This document shows positions 26,183-33,266 of a DNA stretch of 64,000 bases, piece by piece. The notes beneath the pieces were generated by a model. The model had not been told where the DNA came from and made no database searches. It saw only the letters and a list, made by a program, of their open reading frames with translations. The translations under genes and the position numbers were made by a program. Source of the DNA: Streptomyces sp. Ru73. Its GTDB lineage: Bacteria; Actinomycetota; Actinomycetes; Streptomycetales; Streptomycetaceae. Location of the stretch: assembly GCF_002920575.1 (NCBI RefSeq), contig NZ_PQSQ01000003.1, positions 62,001-126,000 on the forward strand. Direction: 5' to 3'. Numbering within the stretch: the stretch's first letter is position 1; each line of letters opens with the position of its first letter.

Positions 26183-26490
26183 TAGTGGACCTGCGTTCCC
26201 ATCGCCGAGAAGAAGGCGACGATGCCGTTGGCGGCGCCGAGCAGCAGGGCGCATCCGGCCGCGACGGTGACGCCCTTCTTGCCGTTCTGCTCGGCCTGAT
26301 GACCGCCGGAGTGGTGGCCCCAGGCCCAGATCAGCGCTGAGATCGCTAGAGCGCCGACCACGGCGATGATGCCGAAGAGGTTGATCGAGCCCATGACGTT
26401 CTTCAACACGGCGAGGCCGGGCAGGCCGCCCTCCTTGGGGTGCACACCTGGGTCGTAGGCCAGGTACTGCAAATGCTGCGCGAGCTTCAA
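26182..26490 (-). CDS. DUF6112 pilin-like small membrane protein
   Basis: The start is TTG 26490, chosen because AGGAGT lies four bases upstream and the product then begins KLAQHLQYLAYDPGVHPKEG. It has two membrane segments (INLFGIIAVVGALAISALIW and VAAGCALLLGAANGIVAFFS) separated by a short GHHSGGHQAEQNGKKG loop. This is the DUF6112 pattern: about 100 residues, P-G-G-L-P-G, two helices and K-K-G between them. It occupies the place of a VirB2-type pilin in these operons. Its stop overlaps the start of the next gene. Confidence 0.75.
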   Translation of the reverse strand: MKLAQHLQYLAYDPGVHPKEGGLPGLAVLKNVMGSINLFGIIAVVGALAISALIWAWGHHSGGHQAEQNGKKGVTVAAGCALLLGAANGIVAFFSAMGTQVH

Positions 26491-26558
26491 AGGAACTCCT
26501 GTGGGAATCGGGCACACAACGAGCCCGGAAGTGATGGACAGAGGAGGAGAGGGGCGAT

Positions 26559-27687
26559 TCAGGCGACGCGGCGGGCGGCCAGGAGGGAGGGGCGCCATTC
26601 CGCGAGCCGGGAGATCTTCACGACGTCGCCGGTGTGCGGAGCCTGCAGGATCAGGCCGCGCCCGAGGTACATCCCAACGTGCTCCGGCCGGGCGGCCGAG
26701 CCCTCGGTGAACAGCAGGTCCCCGGCCTTCAACCGGTCCGGGCTGACCGCCTTGCCCTCCTTGACCTGGGTATACGTGGTCCGCGAAAGCGTGATGCCGC
26801 CGGATTTGTACGACGCCTGCATGAGGCTGGAACAGTCGCACCGGCCCATCGGATCCTTGCCGTGCGCGTGCGCGCACGACCCGCCCCACTGGTACGGCGT
26901 GCCCAACTGCCCCAGGCCCCAGCGGATCGCACGGCGAACCGGCTTCGGCGCATCGGCGGGAATCGTGTAACCCTTCGGTACGGCCCCCTTCGGGATCGGA
27001 CCGAACGACGAACCGTCCTCGTTCCCGCACTCCCCGACATCGGAGGCGAGGGGCTTATCGTCCTTCGGGATTTCCGTACCGGTGCCGTCGTAGCGGAGGG
27101 AGTGAGCCAGTGCCTTCTGCAGTGCGGTGGCCAGCGGCTCCCACTTCGCGTACGCGCCGGGGAAGCGGCTCGCCTGCACGGCCTGAGCGGCTTGGGCGAC
27201 GGTCATCGACTGCCAGCCCGGGACCTTCTTCAGGTGCTCGTAGAACGTCGTCGACGCGTGCACCGGATCACGGACCTGCGCAGGCGTGCCCCAGTCCTGG
27301 CTCGGCCGTTGCTGGAACAAGCCGAGCGAGTCACGGTCACCGTAGTTGAGGTTGCGCAGGCCCGACTCCTGCAGGGCCGTGGCCAGTGCGACCACCTGCC
27401 CGCGGGCCGGCATCTTCAGCGCGACGCCGGTGGCCTGGATCTTCTGCGCATTCGGGATCTGCTCCTTGGGCGCACCGAGTCCCGTGACGTGGACCGAACC
27501 GGCCTTGCCGCTCATCAGGAGCGAGTGGACCTGCTTCGCGACCGCCGCCGCATCAACGTCGCCACCCGCGCCGTCTTTTACAGGCGGCCTCGGCCCTGTG
27601 CGCACCGGCCACGGCCATCGCCATGGGGGCGATCAGCAACATCGGCGCGGTCACCACCGCGCCGATGACCAGCACGGTCTTGTTCAC
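26559..27687 (-). CDS. NlpC/P60 cell-wall hydrolase of the transfer operon, frameshifted near its N-terminus
   Basis: The main frame (up to 27605) encodes a lysozyme-like domain (VVALATALQESGLRNLNYGD, SLGLFQQRPSQDWG, HLKKVPGWQSMTVAQAAQ) and an NlpC/P60 domain with catalytic Cys in RCDCSSLMQASYKSGG and His in RPEHVGMYLGRG. The membrane anchor or signal (TVLVIGAVVTAPMLLIAPMA) is in another frame, starting at GTG 27687. The two join if one A is removed from the AAAA run at 27576-27579, giving ACKDGAGGDVDAAAV. The protein would cut peptidoglycan at the transfer channel, the VirB1 role. It is the first structural gene after the leader. The start codon has no strong ribosome binding site. Whether the gene is broken, recoded or mis-sequenced is open. 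Confidence 0.8.
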
Positions 27688-27841
27688 GAGCGCGGACCAG
27701 GGTGGGCAACGAACCGTATGCCTGGCCGTGCCGCCGGGCATGTCAGGGGAGGCCGCATCAGCAGCGCAGCTCCTTTATGCGTAGGTGGTGAGCACGGGCG
27801 CTCTCGTCGAAAAGGCCACCCGCACCACACCGCGCGAGACG

Positions 27842-27899
27842 AAAAACCCCGGAAAGGGGTGGCGGAGCCAGCGGCCGGGCCTGCTATTACCCGGCCACC
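27842..27899 (-). promoter_or_regulatory. Candidate attenuator: competing hairpins and intrinsic terminator
   Basis: On the minus-strand RNA, GGUGGC (27899-27894) can pair with GCCACC (27863-27858). This blocks the terminator stem ACCCC-UUUCC-GGGGU (27860-27846), which is followed by U5. A further stem GGCCGGG/CCCGGCC (27896-27890 with 27879-27873) competes. It sits about 155 bases before the NlpC/P60 gene and just after the leader ORF. Intrinsic terminators with a U run are uncommon in such GC-rich DNA. Confidence 0.5.
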
Positions 27900-27906
27900 G
27901 GACCGC

Positions 27907-27954
27907 TCAGCGAAGTGCGGCAGCAAGCCGCGCTGGTAATCTCACGCGCCACAT
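27907..27954 (-). CDS. Candidate 15-residue leader peptide with AGA-TTA codons
   Basis: An ATG at 27954 opens MWRVRLPARLAAALR, with GAGGG about ten bases upstream. Codons 5 and 6 are AGA and TTA, both very rare in Streptomyces; TTA is read by the bldA tRNA. A hairpin (CAGCG/CGCTG, 27908-27935) lies within its second half, and the competing hairpins of the candidate attenuator start eight bases after its stop. Position and codons suggest a regulatory leader for the transfer operon. Translation is not shown. Confidence 0.35.
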   Translation of the reverse strand: MWRVRLPARLAAALR

Positions 27955-28094
27955 ACGAGAATTTCCCTCTTCCCTGTCGGGGGACGTCCGCGACGCGCTG
28001 ACGACGTCGCGACTTGGACGGGCAACACGCATCAGCACAGCTCAACGGGGCGGATCGGCGTCCTTCCCGATGAACATGCCGAGACTGTAAAGAC

Positions 28095-28169
28095 GAATCC
28101 CGGCCGCACCAAACGAGCCCAACCGGCTGCCCCAAGTGACGTTGTCCCGGCTTGGTGCGGCCGGAATTC
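28095..28169. repeat. Near-perfect 18-bp inverted repeat with 39-base spacer
   Basis: The left arm (28095-28112) contains CCGGCCGCACCAA and the right arm (28152-28169) TTGGTGCGGCCGG; 17 of 18 positions match across the arms. It lies in the divergent region between the leftward transfer operon and the rightward methyltransferase gene. This is where a dyad operator or an origin of transfer would be expected. A small palindrome GGCCGACTCGGCC follows at 28192-28204. Confidence 0.55.
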
Positions 28170-28307
28170 CGGATTACTCTCCAGCACATATTGGCCGACT
28201 CGGCCCCGCTGAATCCAACGGGACACGTAGCTGAGTGCCCCTGGCGAGCGTATCCCTTCGTGACAGGGGAAATGCAGGCGCCGTTCCTGAGAGAGAGATT
28301 GCTTCCA

Positions 28308-29069
28308 ATGCCCTACACCCTGCACCGGGGCGACGCGCTGACCAAGCTGTCGGAACTCCCCGACAACAGCGTCGATGCCCTGATCACCGACCCGCCGTAC
28401 AACTCCGGCGGTCGCACCAGCAGCGAGCGCACCGGGCGCACCGCGCGGGCGAAGTACACCGCTGCGGACGCCGAGCACAACCTCGCCAACTTCCCCGGAG
28501 AGAATCGCGACCAGCGCAGCTACGGGTACTGGCTCACCCTGCTGCTGACCGAGTCCTACCGTGCCACCGTCGATTCCGGCACCGCCCTGGTCTTCACCGA
28601 CTGGCGCCAGCTGCCCACCACCACTGACGCACTCCAGGCCGCAGGATGGACCTGGCGCGGGATCGCCTCCTGGCACAAGCCGGTCTCCCGCCCCCAGCCC
28701 GGCCGCCTGAAGCAGTCCTGCGAGTACATCGTCTGGGGCACCAAGGGCAAGGTCGACCCCCACCGCAACCCCGTCTACCTCCCCGGCCTCTACACCGCCA
28801 GCCAGCCCCGCAAGGACCGGGTGCACATCACCCAGAAGCCCATCGAGGTGATGCAGGAACTGGTGAAGATCTGCCCCCAGGGCGGCACCGTCCTCGACCC
28901 CTTCGCCGGCTCCGGCTCCACCGGGGTGGCCGCCCTGCGCGAAGGCCGGCAGTTCATCGGCATCGAACTGGACGACCATTACGCCGACATCACGGAAACG
29001 CGGCTATTGCATGAGGTGCAACAGGGGCGTAGCCAGGGCGACTTCGGCCTTGTTGGTCCCGAGGAGTGA
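28308..29069 (+). CDS. Site-specific DNA methyltransferase, beta class (N6-adenine or N4-cytosine)
   Basis: The start is taken as ATG 28308 (PYTLHRGDALTKLSELPDNS), which begins at the family's usual first strand; ATG 28272 with AGGGGA upstream is the alternative. Motif IV DPPYNSGG comes early and motif I DPFAGSGSTGVAALREGRQF comes late, preceded by HITQKPIEVMQELV. That order defines the beta class, which methylates the exocyclic amino group of adenine or cytosine. No restriction gene is directly coupled to it, but a PD-(D/E)XK-like nuclease gene faces it across a shared terminator. The target recognition region would be the middle part (YGYWLTLLLTESYRATVDSG onward). The sequence specificity cannot be read. 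Confidence 0.85.
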   Translation: MPYTLHRGDALTKLSELPDNSVDALITDPPYNSGGRTSSERTGRTARAKYTAADAEHNLANFPGENRDQRSYGYWLTLLLTESYRATVDSGTALVFTDWRQLPTTTDALQAAGWTWRGIASWHKPVSRPQPGRLKQSCEYIVWGTKGKVDPHRNPVYLPGLYTASQPRKDRVHITQKPIEVMQELVKICPQGGTVLDPFAGSGSTGVAALREGRQFIGIELDDHYADITETRLLHEVQQGRSQGDFGLVGPEE

Positions 29070-29109
29070 GTGCGAGAGCCGCACGCAACGGCAGAACGTA
29101 GAAGCAGAA

Positions 29110-29145
29110 AAGGGCGGTGCCTTCTCTCCGGAAGACACCGCCCTT
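29110..29145. terminator. Bidirectional terminator hairpin
   Basis: AAGGGCGGTG (29110-29119) is the exact complement of CACCGCCCTT (29136-29145), and inner bases CTTC/GAAG extend the stem. It lies between the convergent methyltransferase gene (ends 29069) and DUF5655 gene (ends 29160). Confidence 0.8.
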
Positions 29146-29159
29146 GAACGTTGCGCAGC

Positions 29160-30086
29160 TCAGGCTGCCTCGACGCTGCGCTGTAGCAGTTCGGCGGCCC
29201 TGCGCAGGTCGTCGGGTGAGTTGAGGCGCAGCTCGACGCCGTCGCGTACACCCACGCAGCCCTTTCCGCGTAGGTCGCGAGTGAAGCCCTCCTCCAGCTT
29301 GACCGTGTCCGGATCCAGCCGCAGGTTCACCACCAACGCGTGCTGGCGACTCTGGACACGCACCGTGGCGAGATTCTTGATCCGTCGATAGGCCACGTAA
29401 TGCAGCTGTGTCTCCTTGCGCACCCCTTCATGCCCAAGGAGCATCTCGTCCAGGTCCGCGTACAGGCCCTGGAGGGACTGCGGAGCTCCGTCGAGGTGTT
29501 GCTGCACCGACTTCACGCCCGCCGGGCGCGTCACCCCCCGTGCCCGGACGGGCGCTGCAACGGTGCTGCGCGCGCCGGAAGCACGACCGGGGACAGAGGC
29601 GACCATCTGCAAGGCGAGCACGTCATTGAAGACCCGGTACGTCAGCAGATCGATCCGGTGCCCGATCATCTGCACCGCCCGCTTGTCGTGCCGGGAGAAC
29701 TCGCCCGCCACGCACACCAGACGCGGGTTGCTCCAGTCCACCGCCTTGGCCGTCTCAGCGCCCAGCTTCTCCTTGACCAGGTTCTCAAACTCGTGCCGAT
29801 GTCCCTGCAGCCAGTACAGATAGGACAGCGCCTGATTGGTCACATTCCGGTCCCGCGAACGCTTGTACTCCACGATCACCGGATTGCCGTTCTCATCCAG
29901 CCCCAGCGAATCCACCCGGCCCCCATGCTGGCCGGTCGGGTACTCCGTCGCCAGAAAGCGGATGCCGAGCATGGTGTCCATATTCGCCTCGACCAGCGAC
30001 TGCAGCTCTCGCTCCACGGCCACCGACACACCCGGTACCTCTGTGGCGCAGCCGCCTCTGATCCGGAAGACCTTCAGGTCGTCCAT
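29160..30086 (-). CDS. NucS-like PD-(D/E)XK nuclease-type protein with DUF5655 domain
   Basis: The N-terminal half reads ERELQSLVEANMDTMLGIRF, then GGRVDSLGLDENGNPVIVEY followed by KRSRDRNVTNQALSYLYWL. This gives the D...E-x-K order of a PD-(D/E)XK nuclease as in NucS/DUF91-type proteins. After a variable linker (residues 180-210) the C-terminal ~100 residues (LDEMLLGHEGVRKETQLHYV, AYRRIKNLATVRVQSRQ, RGKGCVGVRDGVELRL) fit DUF5655. Similar proteins are annotated only as DUF5655; cleavage is inferred from the motif. It is the last gene of a minus-strand operon starting at 31876 and faces a DNA methyltransferase gene, which suggests a restriction or repair function. Confidence 0.75.
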   Translation of the reverse strand: MDDLKVFRIRGGCATEVPGVSVAVERELQSLVEANMDTMLGIRFLATEYPTGQHGGRVDSLGLDENGNPVIVEYKRSRDRNVTNQALSYLYWLQGHRHEFENLVKEKLGAETAKAVDWSNPRLVCVAGEFSRHDKRAVQMIGHRIDLLTYRVFNDVLALQMVASVPGRASGARSTVAAPVRARGVTRPAGVKSVQQHLDGAPQSLQGLYADLDEMLLGHEGVRKETQLHYVAYRRIKNLATVRVQSRQHALVVNLRLDPDTVKLEEGFTRDLRGKGCVGVRDGVELRLNSPDDLRRAAELLQRSVEAA

Positions 30087-30142
30087 GCTCCTCCCTGCTC
30101 CGGCGTGATCACTGCCAGGCGAGAATTGAAGCAGCCACCTGT

Positions 30143-30366
30143 TTATTCCCGGCCGGTGGGTGTTGTACCGACAGGTGGGTTGCAGAGAATCGTGTCACTC
30201 ACCGCCCGCAGGTGATACGCCACCGTCGACGCACTCAGCCCGACAGCACCCGCCAACTCCTTACATAGGGCGCCTCCTCGTGCTCGACCACGAAGCTCTG
30301 CTGCTCGACCACGAAGCTCTGCGCCGCACGAGCGACCCGCTCCTGTTGCCCGGAGAGGCCCTTCAC
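30143..30366 (-). pseudogene. Small HTH protein gene with a one-base deletion
   Basis: The GTG at 30366 overlaps the preceding stop as GTGA and follows AGGAGAAC. The frame reads KGLSGQQERVARAAQSFVVE and, after a duplicated heptad, EEAPYV. It then needs one extra base near 30268 to continue KELAGAVGLSASTVAYHLRA, a clear helix-turn-helix. Without it the protein ends with an aberrant tail. The gene would encode a small DNA-binding protein, possibly the regulator of the operon. Cause: true mutation or base-calling error. Confidence 0.55.
30281..30322. repeat. Perfect tandem duplication of 21 bp
   Basis: The unit starting TGCTCGACCACGAAGCTCTG occurs twice without spacer. It is in frame within the small HTH gene and duplicates seven residues (QSFVVEQ / QSFVVEH). 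A recent slippage event is likely. Confidence 0.8.
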
Positions 30367-30605
30367 GACGTTCTCCTGTCCCGGCCGGCGTCCTCCCGGA
30401 CACGCATTTGCAGCTCCGCTCGGGCCCTGGGGCCCCTTCCGGCGGAAGCACGGAAGTACGGGTGCCAGTGAAGCCGGGTGCACAGCCGCAGCAATCGACG
30501 ACGCAAAACCGTGGGGTTGTGGGGGCGGTCGGCGAGTTCCTCGTAGGCGTGGTTCCGAGCACGCTGCAGTTCGATCAGGTCCTGGGGGAAGCGCACGGAC
30601 AACAT
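30363..30605 (-). CDS. Small basic hypothetical protein (80 aa)
   Basis: The product starts LSVRFPQDLIELQRARNHAY and continues RRRLLRLCTRLHWHPYFRAS, ending with ARAELQMRVREDAG. The pattern of P-x-D-L-x-x-L-Q, then R-x-x-L-x-x-L...H-P-Y-F, then A-R-x-x-L, recalls a family of small Streptomyces proteins of unknown function that often precede small HTH genes. It is encoded 26 bases after the nuclease gene and overlaps the HTH gene by four bases, so the three are one operon. Confidence 0.6.
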   Translation of the reverse strand: MLSVRFPQDLIELQRARNHAYEELADRPHNPTVLRRRLLRLCTRLHWHPYFRASAGRGPRARAELQMRVREDAGRDRRTS

Positions 30606-30631
30606 GACACAAACGCAATCACGTGTTCGAT

Positions 30632-31876
30632 TTATTGGTCACGTTCCATGCTCGTCCGGAGAGCTGGGTGAAGGGCTGCGTCCGGTTCATTCCGGGCCTC
30701 GGGCCGCATCGGGGTGATCAGCTGGCGCGTCATCGAAGCGAATGCACGCGCTCCTCCTATCCTCTGGTTGACCTGCCCAAGCAGCAGATCGGGAGGGAGG
30801 TCGCGCACCAGACATTCCGCAAACTTCAGTTCGAACTCCACGTCGCCGCGGTGCGTCTCCAGCAGCCACTGCATCATCAGCGCGCCAAGCGTGGTGAGGT
30901 CAGTGCCGCTCCTGCTCTCCGTGGCCTCGATGCTGTCGTCGAAGAGGTCCAGCTGTTCCCCGCTAGGAGAGCCTGGAGGCGTGCACGGCCCGCGGGAAAC
31001 GTGTTCGGTGTGCCTGAGGATCCTCTGGAATACCTGCTCGGCGATCTCCCGCGCCGACTGGCCTGGCGTACAGAGAACATCGTGTGGGGTGACGGTGGGC
31101 AGCGGTTCCTCGCGGATGCGGATGACCAGATGGCCTGAGGCGATCATGTCGGCGGTCTTGTCCTGATCGCGCTTTAAGGCATCTTTATGCCAGTAGGCGC
31201 CGTCGTACTCTACGGCGACGGGCGGGCTGCCGGGCAGCAGCATGTCTACTCGCCACGACCGTAGCCGCCGCTTCCCCTCGACCGTAGATGACGCGTGGCG
31301 CGCAACGGACCCGGGGCTTTGAAGGCCGGGCAGACGTGTCTGCAATGCCGTGAAAATTTCCTGTTCTCGTCGTGAGACGCCCCTCTTGCCGCACCGAGGG
31401 CACCCGGTTCCTTGAACGTGCCGGTTGTAGACCGATGTCTTCCACCGATGGCTGTCATCGCGCAGACACCGCCACCACACACTCTGCACTGCCACGACTG
31501 ATCCTGTCAGTGGCAGCCCCACAGGATTTTCGATGTGTCCCCAGTCGTACTCGTCTGCGAGGTCGGGGCGCAGATAGGCGAGCGACCTACTGCCCTGCCA
31601 CCAAGCGGGCACGCCCGCCTCAGTCAGCAGCTGCAACCAGCGCTGCCGCTCTTGGCCTAGTCGTCGCTGCTGCGCCTGACGCCAGACGGAGTATTCGCCG
31701 TCCACAGGAAGCTGCTGCTGACCTTCCCGGAGGAAGGCGTCGGCCAGAGCCCGCTCTCTGTCTAGCAACCAGCGGATCGCTGCCGACCGTTCCTGCGGTA
31801 CCGCCTCCTCTGCCGGATCGCCTTGCCGGGGATGCGGGCTGGCCAGCCCCTCCGAGCATGCTGGTACATCACTCAT
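30632..31876 (-). CDS. Zinc-ribbon (DUF4379-like) protein with Vsr-like nuclease domain
   Basis: The start is ATG 31876; an upstream start at 31900 is possible. After a helical N-terminus comes SLAYLRPDLADEYDWGHIEN, then VWWRCLRDDSHRWKTSVYNR and GTGCPRCGKRG, the DUF4379 probable zinc-ribbon pattern. The next domain contains SWRVDMLLPGSPPVAVEYDG, then AYWHKDALKRDQDKTADMIA and HLVIRIREEPLP. This is the order of Vsr/DUF559-type endonucleases: D, then E-Y-D-G-x-Y-H, then R-D-x-x-K. The C-terminal 110 residues are helical. The protein would be a DNA endonuclease guided or stabilised by the zinc ribbon. It heads a four-gene operon with a second putative nuclease. Confidence 0.75.
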   Translation of the reverse strand: MSDVPACSEGLASPHPRQGDPAEEAVPQERSAAIRWLLDRERALADAFLREGQQQLPVDGEYSVWRQAQQRRLGQERQRWLQLLTEAGVPAWWQGSRSLAYLRPDLADEYDWGHIENPVGLPLTGSVVAVQSVWWRCLRDDSHRWKTSVYNRHVQGTGCPRCGKRGVSRREQEIFTALQTRLPGLQSPGSVARHASSTVEGKRRLRSWRVDMLLPGSPPVAVEYDGAYWHKDALKRDQDKTADMIASGHLVIRIREEPLPTVTPHDVLCTPGQSAREIAEQVFQRILRHTEHVSRGPCTPPGSPSGEQLDLFDDSIEATESRSGTDLTTLGALMMQWLLETHRGDVEFELKFAECLVRDLPPDLLLGQVNQRIGGARAFASMTRQLITPMRPEARNEPDAALHPALRTSMERDQ

Positions 31877-32037
31877 GACTAAGGGTGTAGCACCTGGCAC
31901 TGACAGTGCGCTTTGTTCGCACCCGACATCGCCAGTTGATGCCGTGCCGCCTGCCGGCGCTACCTGCGCCGCAATCGGTCATGGGCAGGGTCGACGTGCG
32001 CTGCAGCATGGCAGACGACGGGCTGCCGTTACGCAGA

Positions 32038-32250
32038 TCAGCATGCAGGGGCCGTGTTACGTGCCCTGTGCAGCGCTGGCTTCGCTTGTCGTGCGAGGAG
32101 GTCGATAAAAAAGTCCGTGAGGAGCTGCTCGCCGCCCGACGCGGTGAGCTCCCAGCCGCCGAAGCGGTAGACCTCGTATCCGGCCAGGCGGAGCCGGCGG
32201 ACCTCTACAACATCAGGGACGTACGCGTAGCCGCGCCGGCTCCTGGGAGG
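32038..32250 (-). pseudogene. C-terminal fragment of an unidentified protein
   Basis: A minus-strand frame ending at the TGA at 32038 encodes a protein-like C-terminus: RGYAYVPDVVEVRRLRLAGY, EVYRFGGWELTASGGEQLL and TDFFIDLLARQAK. Ends of this kind (G-Y-E-V-Y-R-F-G-G...F-F...L-x-A-R) occur in larger proteins with nuclease-like folds. No start codon or upstream part is present; the homology fades near 32250. It is probably a remnant cut off by rearrangement. Confidence 0.4.
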
Positions 32251-32341
32251 TTCCCAGTAACGGAAACTGGAGGCCCTTGCCCGGCATCGGGTGCGCGGTC
32301 AGGATCAGACACGACACCTGACAGAGGGGGAGCCAGCGACA

Positions 32342-32533
32342 GTGCAGCTGACGCAGTTGGTGGGCCAGTGCCATGACGGAGACTGTCCCACGCTGTACAC
32401 CACCGGCCGAGGGGCCCTCACCGTGCAGGGCGACCGGCTCACCGATCACGGACTGGAGATCCCGGCTCGCGAGTCCATCGTGGAGATCCCCATCGAGCTG
32501 ATCCGGAAGGCGATCCGTGAAAACCTCATCTAA
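32342..32533 (+). CDS. Small hypothetical protein preceding DUF6879
   Basis: The GTG at 32342 follows GAGGGGGA by about ten bases. The product has the pattern of the ~63-residue protein that regularly precedes DUF6879 genes in Streptomyces: QLTQLVGQCHDGDCPTLYTT, then LTVQGDRLTDHGLEIP and ESIVEIPIELIRKAI. It overlaps the next gene by 17 bases. The normal upstream HTH regulator is missing. Function unknown. Confidence 0.65.
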   Translation: MQLTQLVGQCHDGDCPTLYTTGRGALTVQGDRLTDHGLEIPARESIVEIPIELIRKAIRENLI

Positions 32534-32645
32534 GACCTTGGCGGACTGCTTCGCAGAGTTCGAACGGAATGCCTTCCGGCTGGAGACGCTGGACGACTAC
32601 AGCCGCTCCGGCGGCGTGGATGCATATCAGGCGTCCCTCGCGGGA
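32517..32645 (+). pseudogene. DUF6879 gene, 5' fragment
   Basis: The GTG at 32517 opens KTSSKTLADCFAEFERNAFR and LETLDDYSRSGGVDAYQASL, the typical DUF6879 N-terminus (F...F-E-x-x-A-F-R-L-E). After about 42 residues the sequence changes to IS5-type transposase remnant, so the rest of the ~180-residue protein is lost. Confidence 0.6.
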
Positions 32646-32654
32646 AGCCGCAGC

Positions 32655-32975
32655 CAGAGGGATACAAGCGAACCTCCTGGGTCACGACCGTGGCGAACGC
32701 GACGAGGCATGGCGTGGGGCACGCCGTCATCTTTCAGGCTGCAGTCGCGGAGGATCTCCAGCCCTTCACCAGGGCGAAGGTGCGCTCGATACGGCCTCCG
32801 ATCTGGTTGTGGCTCGGGTTGTGTTGACGCTTCCAGGCCGGGAGTTCGTTCGCGCGGCGGTGAGGCATCAGCAGCCAGTACTGGGATAGCCGCCGTCCGT
32901 CATCGTCATCGTCTTGCCGACTGATCCTTGCGCCGGACTCGACCCACGCCTTGCAGTCGTTGCGAGTGCAGACCA
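32655..32975 (-). pseudogene. IS5-family transposase 3' remnant
   Basis: On the minus strand the pieces CTRNDCKAWVESGA, DGGYP (third frame), LLMPHRRANELPAWKRQHNP, SHNQIGGRIERTFALVKGW and ILRDCSLKDDGVPHAM follow the C-terminal half of IS5-type DDE transposases. They need at least three frame changes. No terminal repeats are evident. The remnant interrupts the DUF6879 gene. Confidence 0.65.
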
Positions 32976-33266
32976 GCTGCCGACTGACCGCGCTGGCGGA
33001 TTCTTGGACAAAAGGGAGCTAGGCCGGACGCCACGGCCCCGTCCGGGTGGTCGGTAACTATGGAGGGGAGGCCCGTCTCAAACGCTGTGACTCAGACGCG
33101 GAGGTACAGAGTTCCAGTCTCAGTGGGTCCGCGATCACGATTCCTTCGAAGCCGTGGGTGCTGGTCCTCGCCTGCAGGTCGCTGCTGCCTGCCGTACCGG
33201 ATTCCCGCAATGTCAGTGCCCTCCTCCATAATCGGGGCACCGTCTTCAACGAAGGACCTCATCTCT

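Noticed and set aside
27842-28100. c-di-AMP (ydaO) riboswitch upstream of the NlpC/P60 gene
   Set aside because: Such riboswitches occur before wall hydrolase genes in actinobacteria, but I could not find its conserved core here; the leader-ORF attenuator explains the visible features better.
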